In this document: piece by piece, positions 33,347 through 42,205 of the stretch
How the letters are laid out: the number at the start of each line of letters is the position of its first letter
How positions within the stretch are numbered: the stretch's first letter is position 1
NCBI GenBank assembly: GCA_964511015.1
Contig: CAZEDX010000012.1
Location: 1 to 64,000 of the forward strand
Origin: FEN-1099 sp964511015
GTDB lineage: Bacteria; Lernaellota; Lernaellaia; Lernaellales; Lernaellaceae
Direction: 5' to 3'
DNA: 64,000 nt
Notes under the pieces: model-generated
Seen by the model: the letters and a program-made list of their open reading frames with translations, nothing else
Database searches by the model: none
Told to the model about the DNA's origin: nothing
Program-made: the position numbers and the translations under genes

Positions 33347-34773
33347 CCGCTCTTCCTCAACACCAGCCGCGCGATCAACCGCCGCTCATGGGCGTTCAGC
33401 GCGCCGCACAGCCAGGCCCCGGCGATGTACGCGGCGGCGCCGCCAGCGACGGCCAGGCCGAGGTTGATCTCGCGCAGCCACCACGCGGCCAGGCCGAGCA
33501 ACGCGGCCGCCGGCAAGGCGCGCCACGGAATCGCCCGGCGCAGCAAGCCGCGCAACCAGTGGCGGGTCACCATCAGAAAGTAGACCAGCAGGGTCGACTC
33601 ACTGATTACGGTGGACGCAGCCGCACCCATGATCTGATAGCGCGGAATGAGGATCAGGTTGGCGACCACGTTCGCGAACATGGCCAGCACATTGCCGAGC
33701 AGCACGGTCTTCAGGCGGTTTGCGGCGGTCAGCGACCAACCGAAGGTCATGGTGCCGAACCACAACCACAAGAAGCCGCCGAGCAGCGCCACCACTCGCC
33801 CGCCGGCGGCGTACTTGGCGCCGTAAAAAAGCACCACGAAATCGCCGCCGACCAGCGCGCAGCCCACCGCCGCCGGCAGCGCCGCCAGCAGGTAGATGCG
33901 GAACGCGTTGCCCAGCGTGTCGCGCCACGCGTCGCCGCCCTGCCCCATGCCTTGCGCCAGGGCCGGGTACAGCGCGCGGGTCGCCAGAATCGGCAGCGCA
34001 AGCAGAATTTCGAAGAAGGCGTAGCCCGCGCGGTACAGGCCGGTCGGCTCCTCGCCGGCCAGGCGTTCGAGCAGCACCATGTCGACGCGGAAGGCCAGCA
34101 TCCAGACCAGGCCGATCAGCATAAACGGCGCCGCTTCGCGCGCCAGCGGCAGCCACTGCGACGCCACCGGGCGCAGCGTCACCTCGCGGGCCACGCGGCC
34201 GACCAGCACTACGGCGAAGGCCGCGGTCAACCAGCCGCCGGCAACGTAGGCGAGCATGACGCCGGTCAAACCGAATTTCAGCAGCATGGCGCCGCCGACC
34301 ATCGTCAGCAGCAGCAGCGACTTGACCAGCGTCACCAACGACGAGAGCACCATGCGTTGGTAGCCGTCGAACAGGGCGATGCCCGCGGTTTCGACCGCCT
34401 CGGCCGGCACGGTCAACGCCGCCAGCGCGACGGCGAGAAACGCCCGCTGGTCGTAGCCCATCACCACCGCCAGCGCCACCATCGCGCCGCCGGCGACCAG
34501 CCCGAACAGGAACTTGAGACCGAGCACGGTGCCGAATTCGCGCCCGCCGTGCGCAGGGTCGGCGGCGACTTTGCGGGTGAGCAGCGGGTTCAGTCCGAAG
34601 TTGGCGAGCACGCCGAAAATGCCGGCCAGCGCCATCGCCAGGCCGAAGCGGCCGAAGTCATCGACGCTGAGCGGCCGCGCGATGAGGATCGCCACGGCAA
34701 AGGACAACACACGCCGCACTGCCTCGGCCACGACCAGCACGAGGCTATTGGCGGTCAGGCGTCCGCCGCTCAC
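33343..34773 (-). CDS. Oligosaccharide flippase (MATE/Wzx type)
   Basis: 476 residues from the GTG at 34773, which overlaps the glycosyltransferase stop (GTGA); a longer frame to 34839 is unlikely. About 12-14 transmembrane helices with the polysaccharide-exporter layout: LTANSLVLVVAEAVRRVLSFA, ARPLSVDDFGRFGLAMA, LNPLLTRKVA, GYAFFEILLALP and FYGAKYAAGG. Wzx proteins flip undecaprenyl-linked oligosaccharides to the periplasmic face. Its place between glycosyltransferase and ligase is that of a complete flip-and-ligate module. Confidence 0.92.
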   Translation of the reverse strand: MSGGRLTANSLVLVVAEAVRRVLSFAVAILIARPLSVDDFGRFGLAMALAGIFGVLANFGLNPLLTRKVAADPAHGGREFGTVLGLKFLFGLVAGGAMVALAVVMGYDQRAFLAVALAALTVPAEAVETAGIALFDGYQRMVLSSLVTLVKSLLLLTMVGGAMLLKFGLTGVMLAYVAGGWLTAAFAVVLVGRVAREVTLRPVASQWLPLAREAAPFMLIGLVWMLAFRVDMVLLERLAGEEPTGLYRAGYAFFEILLALPILATRALYPALAQGMGQGGDAWRDTLGNAFRIYLLAALPAAVGCALVGGDFVVLFYGAKYAAGGRVVALLGGFLWLWFGTMTFGWSLTAANRLKTVLLGNVLAMFANVVANLILIPRYQIMGAAASTVISESTLLVYFLMVTRHWLRGLLRRAIPWRALPAAALLGLAAWWLREINLGLAVAGGAAAYIAGAWLCGALNAHERRLIARLVLRKSG

Positions 34774-35876
34774 ACGTACCTCGCGTATAGTTCCTCGTAA
34801 CGCGCGACCATCTTCTCGACCGAGAACTGGGCGCGCCACAACTTCCTTCCGGCCTCGCCATACCGCTCACGCAAGGCTCGGTCGGCCAGCACGCGCCCAA
34901 GCGCGTCGGCGAACTGCTCGAGCGAACGCGGCGGCACGAGCAGGCCGGTCTCCTCGTGCACCAACGCCCGGTAGACATCGCCCGTGTTCGTGGCGACGAC
35001 CGGCCGCCCCGCGCTCATGGCCTCGAGCTGGCTCATCGGCAAGCCTTCCCAGTCGGACGACAAGACAAACACGTCTGCCAGGCGATGCAGGCGCAGCGAA
35101 TCCATCCGCCAACCGGCCAGCCGGAAGCGGTCGCGCATCCGGGTCTGATCGACCAGCGCTTCGAGCTTCGAGCGTTCGCTGCCGTCGCCCGCCACCAGGT
35201 AATCGGCGTCGATACCCTGTGCGCGCAGCCGGGCCGCGGCTTCGATCAACAAGCCGATATTTTTCTGCGGCTCCAGCCGGGCGGCGGTGAACACCACCGG
35301 CCGGTCGGCCGACAACTGGAATTCGGCGCGCAACGCGGCGAGTTCGTCGTCGCTCAAGTGCGGCACCTCTTCCACCCCGTTGTGGATGACGCAAATCTTC
35401 TTTTCCGGCCAGTGCAGGTGTTTGACCAGATCCTGCTTGTTCTGATCGCTGACGCTGACCAGCTCATCGGCCAGATGAGCCATCACGTATTCGCTAGCCA
35501 CCACCGAAAAGCGCTCTGGGTATGCCCGACTATGGTCGGTGATGATCACGCCCGCGCCGACAATCCGCCCGGCGATCGTGCCGGTGAACATCGGCCCGCT
35601 GTTGTGACCGTGCATGATGCGGATATCGCGCTCACGCAACAGCCCGGCCAATCGGAACGGTAGAACCAGATCCTTGCCCTCACGCTTGTTGAGCGCGATG
35701 ACCTCGAAACCATCCGCCTCGAGTTCGGGCGCGAACTGGCCCTTGTCGGTCAGACAAATCACCAACGGTCGCCACGCCGACGACAAGCGCCGGCAAAGAT
35801 GCATCGCCACCCGTTCCATGCCGCCCACGGCCAGATTGTGAACCACCTGTGCAACACCGACAGCCGCCAAATCCAA
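34770..35876 (-). CDS. GT4-family glycosyltransferase
   Basis: 368 residues. It opens at a TTG at 35876; a second in-frame TTG at 35870 has the better-spaced AAAGGGG site. The N-terminal domain has VVHNLAVGGMERVAMHL, which resembles other lipid-linked sugar transferases. The C-terminal domain shows FTAARLEPQKNIGLLIEA, AGDGSERSKLEAL, LAGWRMD and the donor-binding EGLPMSQLEAMSAGRPVVAT (E-x7-E region), all GT-B/GT4 hallmarks. It should transfer a nucleotide-sugar residue at the inner membrane as an early step of the glycan made by this operon. It is the first gene of the unit. Confidence 0.92.
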   Translation of the reverse strand: MDLAAVGVAQVVHNLAVGGMERVAMHLCRRLSSAWRPLVICLTDKGQFAPELEADGFEVIALNKREGKDLVLPFRLAGLLRERDIRIMHGHNSGPMFTGTIAGRIVGAGVIITDHSRAYPERFSVVASEYVMAHLADELVSVSDQNKQDLVKHLHWPEKKICVIHNGVEEVPHLSDDELAALRAEFQLSADRPVVFTAARLEPQKNIGLLIEAAARLRAQGIDADYLVAGDGSERSKLEALVDQTRMRDRFRLAGWRMDSLRLHRLADVFVLSSDWEGLPMSQLEAMSAGRPVVATNTGDVYRALVHEETGLLVPPRSLEQFADALGRVLADRALRERYGEAGRKLWRAQFSVEKMVARYEELYARYV

Positions 35877-36018
35877 CCCCTTTGGATCTTCAGAAACACG
35901 CTAACATAGCGCAGGACCGTCACCAGCAAAAGTGTTGATCGGCGGCCCGGAGCGCTGACTTGACCAGATATGTGCTATTGGTGCGAAAAATTCAACATTG
36001 GTACATGTCGAATTAAGC

Positions 36019-36046
36019 TTGACATACCTATACTTGGAACTGTAAA
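36019..36046 (+). promoter_or_regulatory. Promoter for the lipoprotein gene at 36143
   Basis: TTGACA (36019-36024), 16 bp and TGTAAA (36041-36046) in an AT-rich stretch between divergent genes. A TATACT at 36029-36034 is an alternative -10. Confidence 0.45.
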
Positions 36047-36142
36047 CTTCAACCAAGTTCTACTATTTGCCATCGATCCGTCTGTGTTGGCGTGCGTTTC
36101 GGTTGGCGCGCGAAAAACAGCGGGGCCGTGAAGGAGAGGAAG

Positions 36143-36703
36143 ATGAAGGATCCACGCAACTGGTCGTGGGTGGTCGTGTTGGCAGCCATTGCGTTGGGCC
36201 TGGCGCTGACCACCATATCTTGCAGCGGCGACGACGATGACGACGACGAAGACGACGCCGTCAGTTACGGTTCGGACATCGAAGGCGTCTACAGTGTGCG
36301 CATCACCACGGTGGCCGATTCGTGCGATGAGGAAGCCGTCGGCGAATACGACGACTGGATTCTAGAAATCGAGCAGGGCGAAGACCTGGGGACCGCCACG
36401 GTTTATCGCCAACAGACCGGCGCCGGGGCGGAACAGGAAGAATTCTTCAAAGGCAAGGTCTACGGCAACACGGTGGTGCTGCTCGAGACCGAAGAAACCA
36501 AGATCGGCGATTCGAGCTGCATGCAGGTCAAACTGCGCAACTACCGTCTGACCGTCGGCGATCCGTCGACGGCCGATGTCACCGGCCAGCTCTACGACGA
36601 CACGTTCTATCTCGGCGGCTGTGACAGCTCGGTGCAGGATTGCGAGATCGAAGCGACCGTGGAACCGCTAACGACCACGAACGACGACGATACCGAAGAA
36701 TAG
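36143..36703 (+). CDS. Small acidic lipoprotein
   Basis: 186 residues from the ATG at 36143, just after AGGAGAGGAAG; an upstream in-frame ATG lacks a ribosome site. The signal peptide ends in TISC with Cys27, followed by an acidic run (SGDDDDDDEDD). The mature domain is small and beta-rich with four Cys (DSCDEE, SSCMQ, GGCDSS, QDCEI) that may form two disulfides, and it ends in NDDDTEE. No family is recognised. It is expected in the periplasm or at the outer membrane. A terminator follows, so it stands alone. Confidence 0.85.
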   Translation: MKDPRNWSWVVVLAAIALGLALTTISCSGDDDDDDEDDAVSYGSDIEGVYSVRITTVADSCDEEAVGEYDDWILEIEQGEDLGTATVYRQQTGAGAEQEEFFKGKVYGNTVVLLETEETKIGDSSCMQVKLRNYRLTVGDPSTADVTGQLYDDTFYLGGCDSSVQDCEIEATVEPLTTTNDDDTEE

Positions 36704-36727
36704 TTTTTCCCTCTCCGTTTGGGTTTG

Positions 36728-36758
36728 GGGGCGGTCCGGTCCGCCCCTTCTTGTCTTT
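36728..36758 (+). terminator. Rho-independent terminator after the acidic lipoprotein
   Basis: GGGGCGG and CCGCCCC form a perfect 7-bp stem with loop TCCGGT, followed by TTCTTGTCTTT. Confidence 0.8.
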
Positions 36759-36844
36759 GGAGCTTCCTCCCCTCTTGTTTGCCGACCGCACCAGGTGCGA
36801 TATTCTGTCGCACCGACGTCCATCACCAGACGGATGAGCCAAGC

Positions 36845-37495
36845 ATGGGACTGACCGAACAATACCGCGCCGCTTTGTTCGACATGGACGGCGTGTTGCT
36901 CGACACGATGGGTGCGCACGTCGACGCCTGGGTGCAGGCCGGGGCCGAACTCGGTATCGAGATCGACCCGCATGAGGTCTATCTGCGAGAGGGCGAGAAG
37001 GGGGAGGTGTCGGCGCGCGATTTCATCAAAGCCGCCGGCCTGATGCTCACCAAAGCCCGCATCCGCGCGCTGCTCGAAAAGAAAGAGGCGTTGTTCGCCC
37101 ACCGGGCACGCGCACCGCGCCTGTTTCCGGGCGCCGTCCCCGCGTTGACCGCCTGCCGCGACCACGGCCTGCAGTTGGCGCTAGTCACCGGCACCAGCCG
37201 CGGCGAGCTGACCCGCATTCTGCCGCCGGAATTGGCCGGTTTCTTTGCCGCCAGTGTGACCGGCGACGAGGTGCTGCGCGGCAAACCCAACCCCGAGCCG
37301 TTCCTCACCGCGGCGATGAAGCTGGGCACCAAACCGGCTGCCTGTCTCGCGGTGGAAAACGCGCCGTTCGGCATCCAAAGCGCGAAGACCGCCGGCTGTC
37401 ACGTCATCGCGATCCGCAGCTACCTCGGCGACGCCGACCTCGCCGGCGCGGACGTGCTGCTCGACGATCTGCGGGAGTTGCCCGGGTTGTTGTAA
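36845..37495 (+). CDS. HAD-superfamily phosphatase/phosphomutase
   Basis: 216 residues from the ATG at 36845; the longer frame from 36719 runs through the terminator. The motifs are those of HAD subfamily IA with a helical cap: FDMDGVLLDTMGAHV (motif I with nucleophile and acid Asp), VTGTSRGE (motif II Thr), GKPNPEPFLTA (motif III Lys) and VENAPFGIQSAKTAGC (motif IV region, where most members have VEDS). Beta-phosphoglucomutase, phosphoglycolate phosphatase and sugar phosphatases share this layout, so the substrate is open. Cytosolic. Confidence 0.9.
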   Translation: MGLTEQYRAALFDMDGVLLDTMGAHVDAWVQAGAELGIEIDPHEVYLREGEKGEVSARDFIKAAGLMLTKARIRALLEKKEALFAHRARAPRLFPGAVPALTACRDHGLQLALVTGTSRGELTRILPPELAGFFAASVTGDEVLRGKPNPEPFLTAAMKLGTKPAACLAVENAPFGIQSAKTAGCHVIAIRSYLGDADLAGADVLLDDLRELPGLL

Positions 37496-37658
37496 AACAC
37501 TTCGTCCGGAAGTTGAGACGCCAAGACGGTATTACGACCTCTCATACAGGATCACCTTCCCGGTTGGCTACACTCGTTGACCCAACCCCATCTCCAAGCC
37601 CCAAGATCCCAGATCCTCTCCCCACCCTGCGACCCTTCATTCCCTCGCCTACCTGTTC

Positions 37659-37664
37659 TATACT
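37659..37664 (+). promoter_or_regulatory. Possible -10 (TATACT) for a leaderless transcript
   Basis: TATACT ends eight bases before the first of the two ATG copies (37673), a distance that would put the transcript start on or next to that ATG. No ribosome site precedes either ATG copy. The -35 match (TTCATT) is weak. Confidence 0.35.
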
Positions 37665-37763
37665 GTTGATCCATGGCGAAGAACCAACGAACCACACCGA
37701 CTTTCTGTAGCTGCGCAGAAAAACGGGACTGTTGATCCATGGCGAAGAACCAACGAACCACAC
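37662..37763 (+). repeat. 36-bp perfect direct repeat spanning the MBL gene start
   Basis: Copies at 37662-37697 and 37728-37763 are identical over 36 bp, with 30 bp between them (period 66 bp). Each includes the ATG and the first eight codons (MAKNQRTT). The upstream copy reads on in the same frame for 20 codons and ends at TGA 37733-37735, six bases before the ATG of the real gene. Confidence 0.85.
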
Positions 37764-39844
37764 GTTACCCTTGGTTGCCGTTGTGTCTGGCTGCGGCGGT
37801 GTTCGTGTCGCTGTGCGGCGCCTGGGCGTTGGCGCAGGAGCAACAAGAAGAAAGCGAAGCCACCTGGCGCGCGATGCCGCCGGTCGAGTGGTTGCGCCTG
37901 AGCGACAGCCTGTGGCGTATCGAAGACGGCACGGTGGCCTATCTCGTGCGCCGCGGCGGCAAAGCGTTGATGATCAACACCGGCGCCGGGCGCGCGTTGC
38001 GCGATCTGGCCCCGGCCGAGGTGACCGCGGTCGAAGGCGTGCTGGTCACGCACCATCTGCGTCCGGTCACACAGGGGCTCGGGCGGGCCGTGCATCGTGG
38101 CGCCTGGATCGCCGCGCCGGCCAGCGAAGCGCGCCTCTTGGCCGAGGCCGAGACGTTCTGGCGTGAAACCGCCTTGCGCGACGTGTACGTGTTCAAACCC
38201 GACCTTGCCACACCGGTGCACAATCTGCCGGTGACCAAGACGCTGGTCGGCGGCAAGACCTTCACCTGGCAGGATCTGAATTTTGAAGTGATCGAAACGC
38301 CCGGCCCGACCGCCGGCGCGATCAGCTTGGTCGCCAAGATCGACGAACTGACCGTGGCCTTCACCGGCGAACTGATCGTCGGCGACGGGCAATTGCCCAA
38401 CTACTGGAATATGCAGTACCGCTACGGCGACAGCGGCCTGCCCGGATTGCGCGCGACCCGCGCCAGCCTCAGGGAAGTCATGAAACGCCAACCGGCCCTG
38501 CTGCTGCCCGCGCGCGGCTCGGTGATCGCGGATCCGGCCGGGACCGTCGAGCGCCTGGAAAAGCGGATAGCGGCGCTGGAAAAACTGCTCGACGCCAAGC
38601 CGCTGGGCCGCGGTATCCGCAACAACGACCACCCCCTGCCCCATCTGTACTGGCAGCGGGGCAGCTATCTGATGGTCGGTGACGACGGTCACGCGCTATT
38701 GGTCGGCTACCCCGGCCTCGATCTTCGCGGTTGGGGCGGACCGGAATGGCTGGGCAAGCTGCGCCGGAAAGGCGTGTTCAACGCGCTCGACGGCGTGGTG
38801 CTGCTCGGCTATCAAGACGACCACGTCGCCGGCGCGCCTGGCCTGGCGTCCACGTTCGGCTGCCCGATCTACACCAGTTCGGAGGTCGCGCAGGCGTTGC
38901 GCACCGATCTGCCCGATCCGTTCTCGCTGCTGCGTGCCGGCCAGTTCGACGCGCGCATTCAACCCAGCGTCGTGTCGACTGGTGACGGGGCAAACGCCGA
39001 AGATCTGCTGGGCGGACACCGGGTGCGCTTCGTTCCGCTAGGCGGACACTCATACCATCAGCTCGCGATGCTCGTCGAACTCGACGGCGAACAGGTGCTG
39101 TTCACCGGCGACACCATCGCGCCGACCGAACCGCTGACCGGCGATCTCAACTCGCTGTGCCGCATCGAGCGGCCGGGCTACGGTTATGCCGACGCCGCGG
39201 CGTGGCTGCAAAAACTTCGCCCGACCATGGCCGCAACCAACCATCACGGCCTGATCGAACTGAACGCGGAACGTATCGAAGGTTTCGCCGCCTGGGCGCG
39301 CGCGCTCGAACCGGCGTTCACGGCGCTGCTGGCCACGCGCAATTACCGCGAGGGTCTCGATCCGTTCGCACGGCACGCGGTCGCCCCGTTCCACCTGGTG
39401 ATGGACAAGCCGGCCAACAAAAATTTCCGCATCATCGCGCACAACGAGAAACGCGGTCCGTTGGCCGTGCAGTACCGTTTCCTGTTGCCCGAAGGGTGGA
39501 AACTGCAAACCCGCAGCCGCGATGACCCGAATGCCTACGAAGACACCCTTAACACGGTGCGGGTACGACGCGACGACGTGACCACCTGGACGCTCGATCT
39601 GCGCCTCATCCCGCCACCCGATCTGGCACCTGGACGCACTTTGATTCCGGTTGATATTGTCGACAACGGCGATTACCTTGGACAGATATTGCACTTGGTT
39701 GTCGATTGCGCATTTACGCCTCCCGAACCATGGCGGCCGGCCAGCGGCCTGACGCCGTACGACTTCTCAAGCGAGCGCTATCGCAACTTCGCCTGGCTTC
39801 CGCCCCGCCGCGGCGGCCAGCGCGTGTTGTGGCGGGGTTGGTAG
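37739..39844 (+). CDS. Secreted protein with tandem metallo-beta-lactamase-like domains
   Basis: 701 residues. A signal peptide (LCLAAAVFVSLCGAWALA) is likely cleaved near residue 33. Two metallo-beta-lactamase-like domains follow. The first (about 50-270) has THHLRPVTQG where the family expects HxHxDH, and AFTGELI for the usual GD, so its metal site is degraded. The second (about 300-530) has LGYQDDHVAG, LGGHSYHQLAMLV, FTGDTIAP and ATNHHG, so it keeps part of the metal ligands. The C-terminal 170 residues form a beta-sandwich. The family hydrolyses varied esters, thioesters and phosphodiesters. No ribosome site precedes the ATG, and the start is duplicated 66 bp upstream. A hairpin (39909-39929) lies between it and the next gene. 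Confidence 0.88.
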   Translation: MAKNQRTTRYPWLPLCLAAAVFVSLCGAWALAQEQQEESEATWRAMPPVEWLRLSDSLWRIEDGTVAYLVRRGGKALMINTGAGRALRDLAPAEVTAVEGVLVTHHLRPVTQGLGRAVHRGAWIAAPASEARLLAEAETFWRETALRDVYVFKPDLATPVHNLPVTKTLVGGKTFTWQDLNFEVIETPGPTAGAISLVAKIDELTVAFTGELIVGDGQLPNYWNMQYRYGDSGLPGLRATRASLREVMKRQPALLLPARGSVIADPAGTVERLEKRIAALEKLLDAKPLGRGIRNNDHPLPHLYWQRGSYLMVGDDGHALLVGYPGLDLRGWGGPEWLGKLRRKGVFNALDGVVLLGYQDDHVAGAPGLASTFGCPIYTSSEVAQALRTDLPDPFSLLRAGQFDARIQPSVVSTGDGANAEDLLGGHRVRFVPLGGHSYHQLAMLVELDGEQVLFTGDTIAPTEPLTGDLNSLCRIERPGYGYADAAAWLQKLRPTMAATNHHGLIELNAERIEGFAAWARALEPAFTALLATRNYREGLDPFARHAVAPFHLVMDKPANKNFRIIAHNEKRGPLAVQYRFLLPEGWKLQTRSRDDPNAYEDTLNTVRVRRDDVTTWTLDLRLIPPPDLAPGRTLIPVDIVDNGDYLGQILHLVVDCAFTPPEPWRPASGLTPYDFSSERYRNFAWLPPRRGGQRVLWRGW

Positions 39845-39973
39845 GGAACGTTTGGCGGGACAGATTCTCCGATAAAAAAACGGTCAAAAAGACAGGTGTA
39901 TTGCGCGCCCGGACGGAAGACTCGTCCGGCGGGCAAGACATTCTGGAATCGTTGCGCAAAAGGAGCTGACCGA

Positions 39974-41536
39974 ATGTGGCATCTGAGCGTGATGGATCGC
40001 GACCGTCTCATACTGCGCATGGAGATCCCGTCGGGCAGTCTGACGGTCGACGGCAAGGGGCGCGGGGCATTGATGTTACCGGGCCTGGCCGAAACGTTAC
40101 GACTGACCCCAGCCCGCCATCAGGTGTGTCTGGAGGTGGCCGGACAGGAGCCGCGGCAGTTGAATGACGGCGAGTCACTCCGGCTCGGTTTTTACACGTT
40201 GCTGGTCGAACGCGCCGCCGCCGCCGTTTCACAGCGCACCAAGACACTTATTTACCGGCCGGCCGACGGCGCGCTGCGAACGATCGCCCAGACCGTGCGC
40301 GTGGTGGAAGGGCCCGACGCGCCGCGTGAAATCGAACTCGAGTCGCGCGAACACATTATCGGTCAACTTTCCGGTTGCGATCTGGTGCTGACCGACCCAT
40401 TCGTCTCGGGGCGGCATGCCCGGCTCATTCCGCGCGGCGGCGAATGGATGATCGTCGATCTGGGCAGCCGCAACGGCGTGCTGGTCGACGGCAAACCGGT
40501 CACCGAGGCCTGGTGGCGGCCGGGCGAAACCGTTCAACTCGGACACACCGTGCTGCGCCTGATCGCGCCGGAGCAATTCGAGCCGATTGCGCCCGACCAG
40601 TGCACAAATTTCGCCGGCATGGTCGGGCAAAGCGAGGCGATGCGCCGCGTGTTCGCGTTGATTCGCCGCGTGGCCGACACCGACGCCACGGTGCTTATCA
40701 CCGGCCCCACCGGCACCGGCAAGGAACTGGTGGCCCGCGCCCTGCACGCGCACAGCCGACGGCGCGACCAGGTCTTTCTGCCCTTCAACTGCGGCTCGGT
40801 TGTGCCGGCGCTCGCGGCCAGCGAGCTGTTCGGCCATTCCCGCGGCGCGTTCACCGGTGCCAGCGAACGGCGAAACGGCCTGTTTGAGGTGGCCAACGGC
40901 GGCACCGTGTTCCTCGACGAAATCGGCGAACTGCCGCTGGAATTGCAGCCGCACCTGCTGCGCGTGCTGGAACAGGGCGAGATCCGCCGCGTCGGCGAAA
41001 GCCGCCCGGTCGCGGTGGACGTGCGTGTGGTCGCCGCCACGTTGCGCGACCTATCGGCCGAAGTCGCCGCGGGCCGGTTCCGCGAAGACCTGTATTACCG
41101 CTTGAACCTGTTGCCGATCGAGTTGCCGCCGCTGGTCGAACGCACGGAAGACATTCCGCTGTTGGTGACGCATTTCCTGCAGCTCGAGGCGACCCGCCAC
41201 GGCCGCCCGCGGCCACCCACGCCGACGCCGTCGGCGATGTTGGCCTTGATGACCCACTCCTGGCCCGGCAACGTGCGCGAGTTGGCCAACGTATTGAAGC
41301 GCGCGGTGGTGCTGGCCGGCGAGCAGGATACGCTCGGCCTGGAACATGTGTTGCTGCGTGAGGTGCCGCCGGAGCAAGCCCGGGTCACCAAGCTGCCGAC
41401 ACTGGCGCAGGCGGAGCGCGATCTGCTGCGCAAAGCCATGGCCTTCTACCCCTCGCGCCGCGCCATGGCCGAGGGTCTGGACATTGCCCCGTCCACGCTG
41501 TACGAGAAGATCAGAAAGCACGGCTTGGACGAGTGA
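39974..41536 (+). CDS. FHA-domain sigma54-dependent transcriptional activator
   Basis: 520 residues from the ATG at 39974, eight bases after AAGGAG. Residues about 110-198 are an FHA domain (HIIGQLSGCDLVL, VSGRHARLI, LGSRNGVLVDG), which reads phospho-Thr signals. The central AAA+ domain has Walker A GPTGTGKE, the sigma54-contacting GAFTGA loop, Walker B VFLDEIGELP and arginine-finger region FREDLYYRLN. The C-terminus is a Fis-type helix-turn-helix (FYPSRRAMAEGLDIAPSTLYEKIRKHG). It should activate sigma54 promoters on receipt of a kinase signal. The next gene starts directly at its stop, so it may be co-transcribed with the QueG-like and threonine aldolase genes, though these are not obvious targets. 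Confidence 0.95.
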   Translation: MWHLSVMDRDRLILRMEIPSGSLTVDGKGRGALMLPGLAETLRLTPARHQVCLEVAGQEPRQLNDGESLRLGFYTLLVERAAAAVSQRTKTLIYRPADGALRTIAQTVRVVEGPDAPREIELESREHIIGQLSGCDLVLTDPFVSGRHARLIPRGGEWMIVDLGSRNGVLVDGKPVTEAWWRPGETVQLGHTVLRLIAPEQFEPIAPDQCTNFAGMVGQSEAMRRVFALIRRVADTDATVLITGPTGTGKELVARALHAHSRRRDQVFLPFNCGSVVPALAASELFGHSRGAFTGASERRNGLFEVANGGTVFLDEIGELPLELQPHLLRVLEQGEIRRVGESRPVAVDVRVVAATLRDLSAEVAAGRFREDLYYRLNLLPIELPPLVERTEDIPLLVTHFLQLEATRHGRPRPPTPTPSAMLALMTHSWPGNVRELANVLKRAVVLAGEQDTLGLEHVLLREVPPEQARVTKLPTLAQAERDLLRKAMAFYPSRRAMAEGLDIAPSTLYEKIRKHGLDE

Positions 41537-42202
41537 ATGAATCTTCTCGAACGGGTGCGCGCCACGGCGCGCCGCGTGGGTATGCACGACCTCGGCGTGG
41601 CCGATGTGTCGCCGCTGCTGCCGGAGATGTACGGCGTGCAGCCGGCGGCGGTGGCCGGGCTGAACCGCGGCATCGCGATGGTGACGCGCCTGTCCGACCC
41701 CGTGCTCGATGACCTGGTCGACCATCCGACGCAGCTCTACTTCTACCACTACCGGCGCGTGAATATTCTGCTCGACCAGGCGGCGCACCACGTGGCCGCG
41801 CTGCTGATGGAAGAGAACCACCGCGCGCTGCCCGTGCCGTCCAGCCAGGTGCTCGACTGGCCGGGCATGCGCGGCATGATCAGCCACCGCGAAGTGGCCG
41901 CACGGGCCGGCCTCGGGCACCGCGGGCGCAACAACCTGTTGGTCCACCCCCGCTTCGGTTCGCGCATCCGACTGGTAACGGTGCTCACCGACGCGCCGCT
42001 GCCGGTCAGCGAGCCGTTCGCCGGCGATTGCGGCGACTGCTTCGCCTGCGTCGGCGTCTGCCCGGGCGGACATATCCATGACGATCCGGAAACGTTCGAC
42101 CGCGCGGGGTGCATGCAAACCATCCGCGCGATGAAAAACAAACATGGCATCGGCCAAGACATCTGCGGCGTCTGCGTGAAGGCGTGCGGATTTAGAGGCT
42201 AA
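41537..42202 (+). CDS. QueG-like [4Fe-4S] protein, short form
   Basis: 221 residues, starting directly after the previous stop (TGAATG). The C-terminal part has CGDCFACVGVCPGG and CGVCVKAC, a two-cluster ferredoxin pattern, and the middle shows AARAGLGHRGRNNLLVHPRFGSRIRLVTVLTD, which is the epoxyqueuosine-reductase type sequence. The usual QueG protein is about 380 residues with a cobalamin-binding half and HEAT repeats; here the chain is 221 and the extra C-terminal part is missing. It may be a relative with another reductive role rather than QueG itself. Confidence 0.85.
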   Translation: MNLLERVRATARRVGMHDLGVADVSPLLPEMYGVQPAAVAGLNRGIAMVTRLSDPVLDDLVDHPTQLYFYHYRRVNILLDQAAHHVAALLMEENHRALPVPSSQVLDWPGMRGMISHREVAARAGLGHRGRNNLLVHPRFGSRIRLVTVLTDAPLPVSEPFAGDCGDCFACVGVCPGGHIHDDPETFDRAGCMQTIRAMKNKHGIGQDICGVCVKACGFRG

Positions 42203-42205
42203 CCA

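Noticed and set aside
37673..37735. UGA at 37733 as selenocysteine, fusing the upstream ATG copy to the MBL gene
   Set aside because: SelB is encoded nearby and the frame is the same, but the upstream reading is just the repeat copy, and read-through would place a useless tail before the signal peptide.
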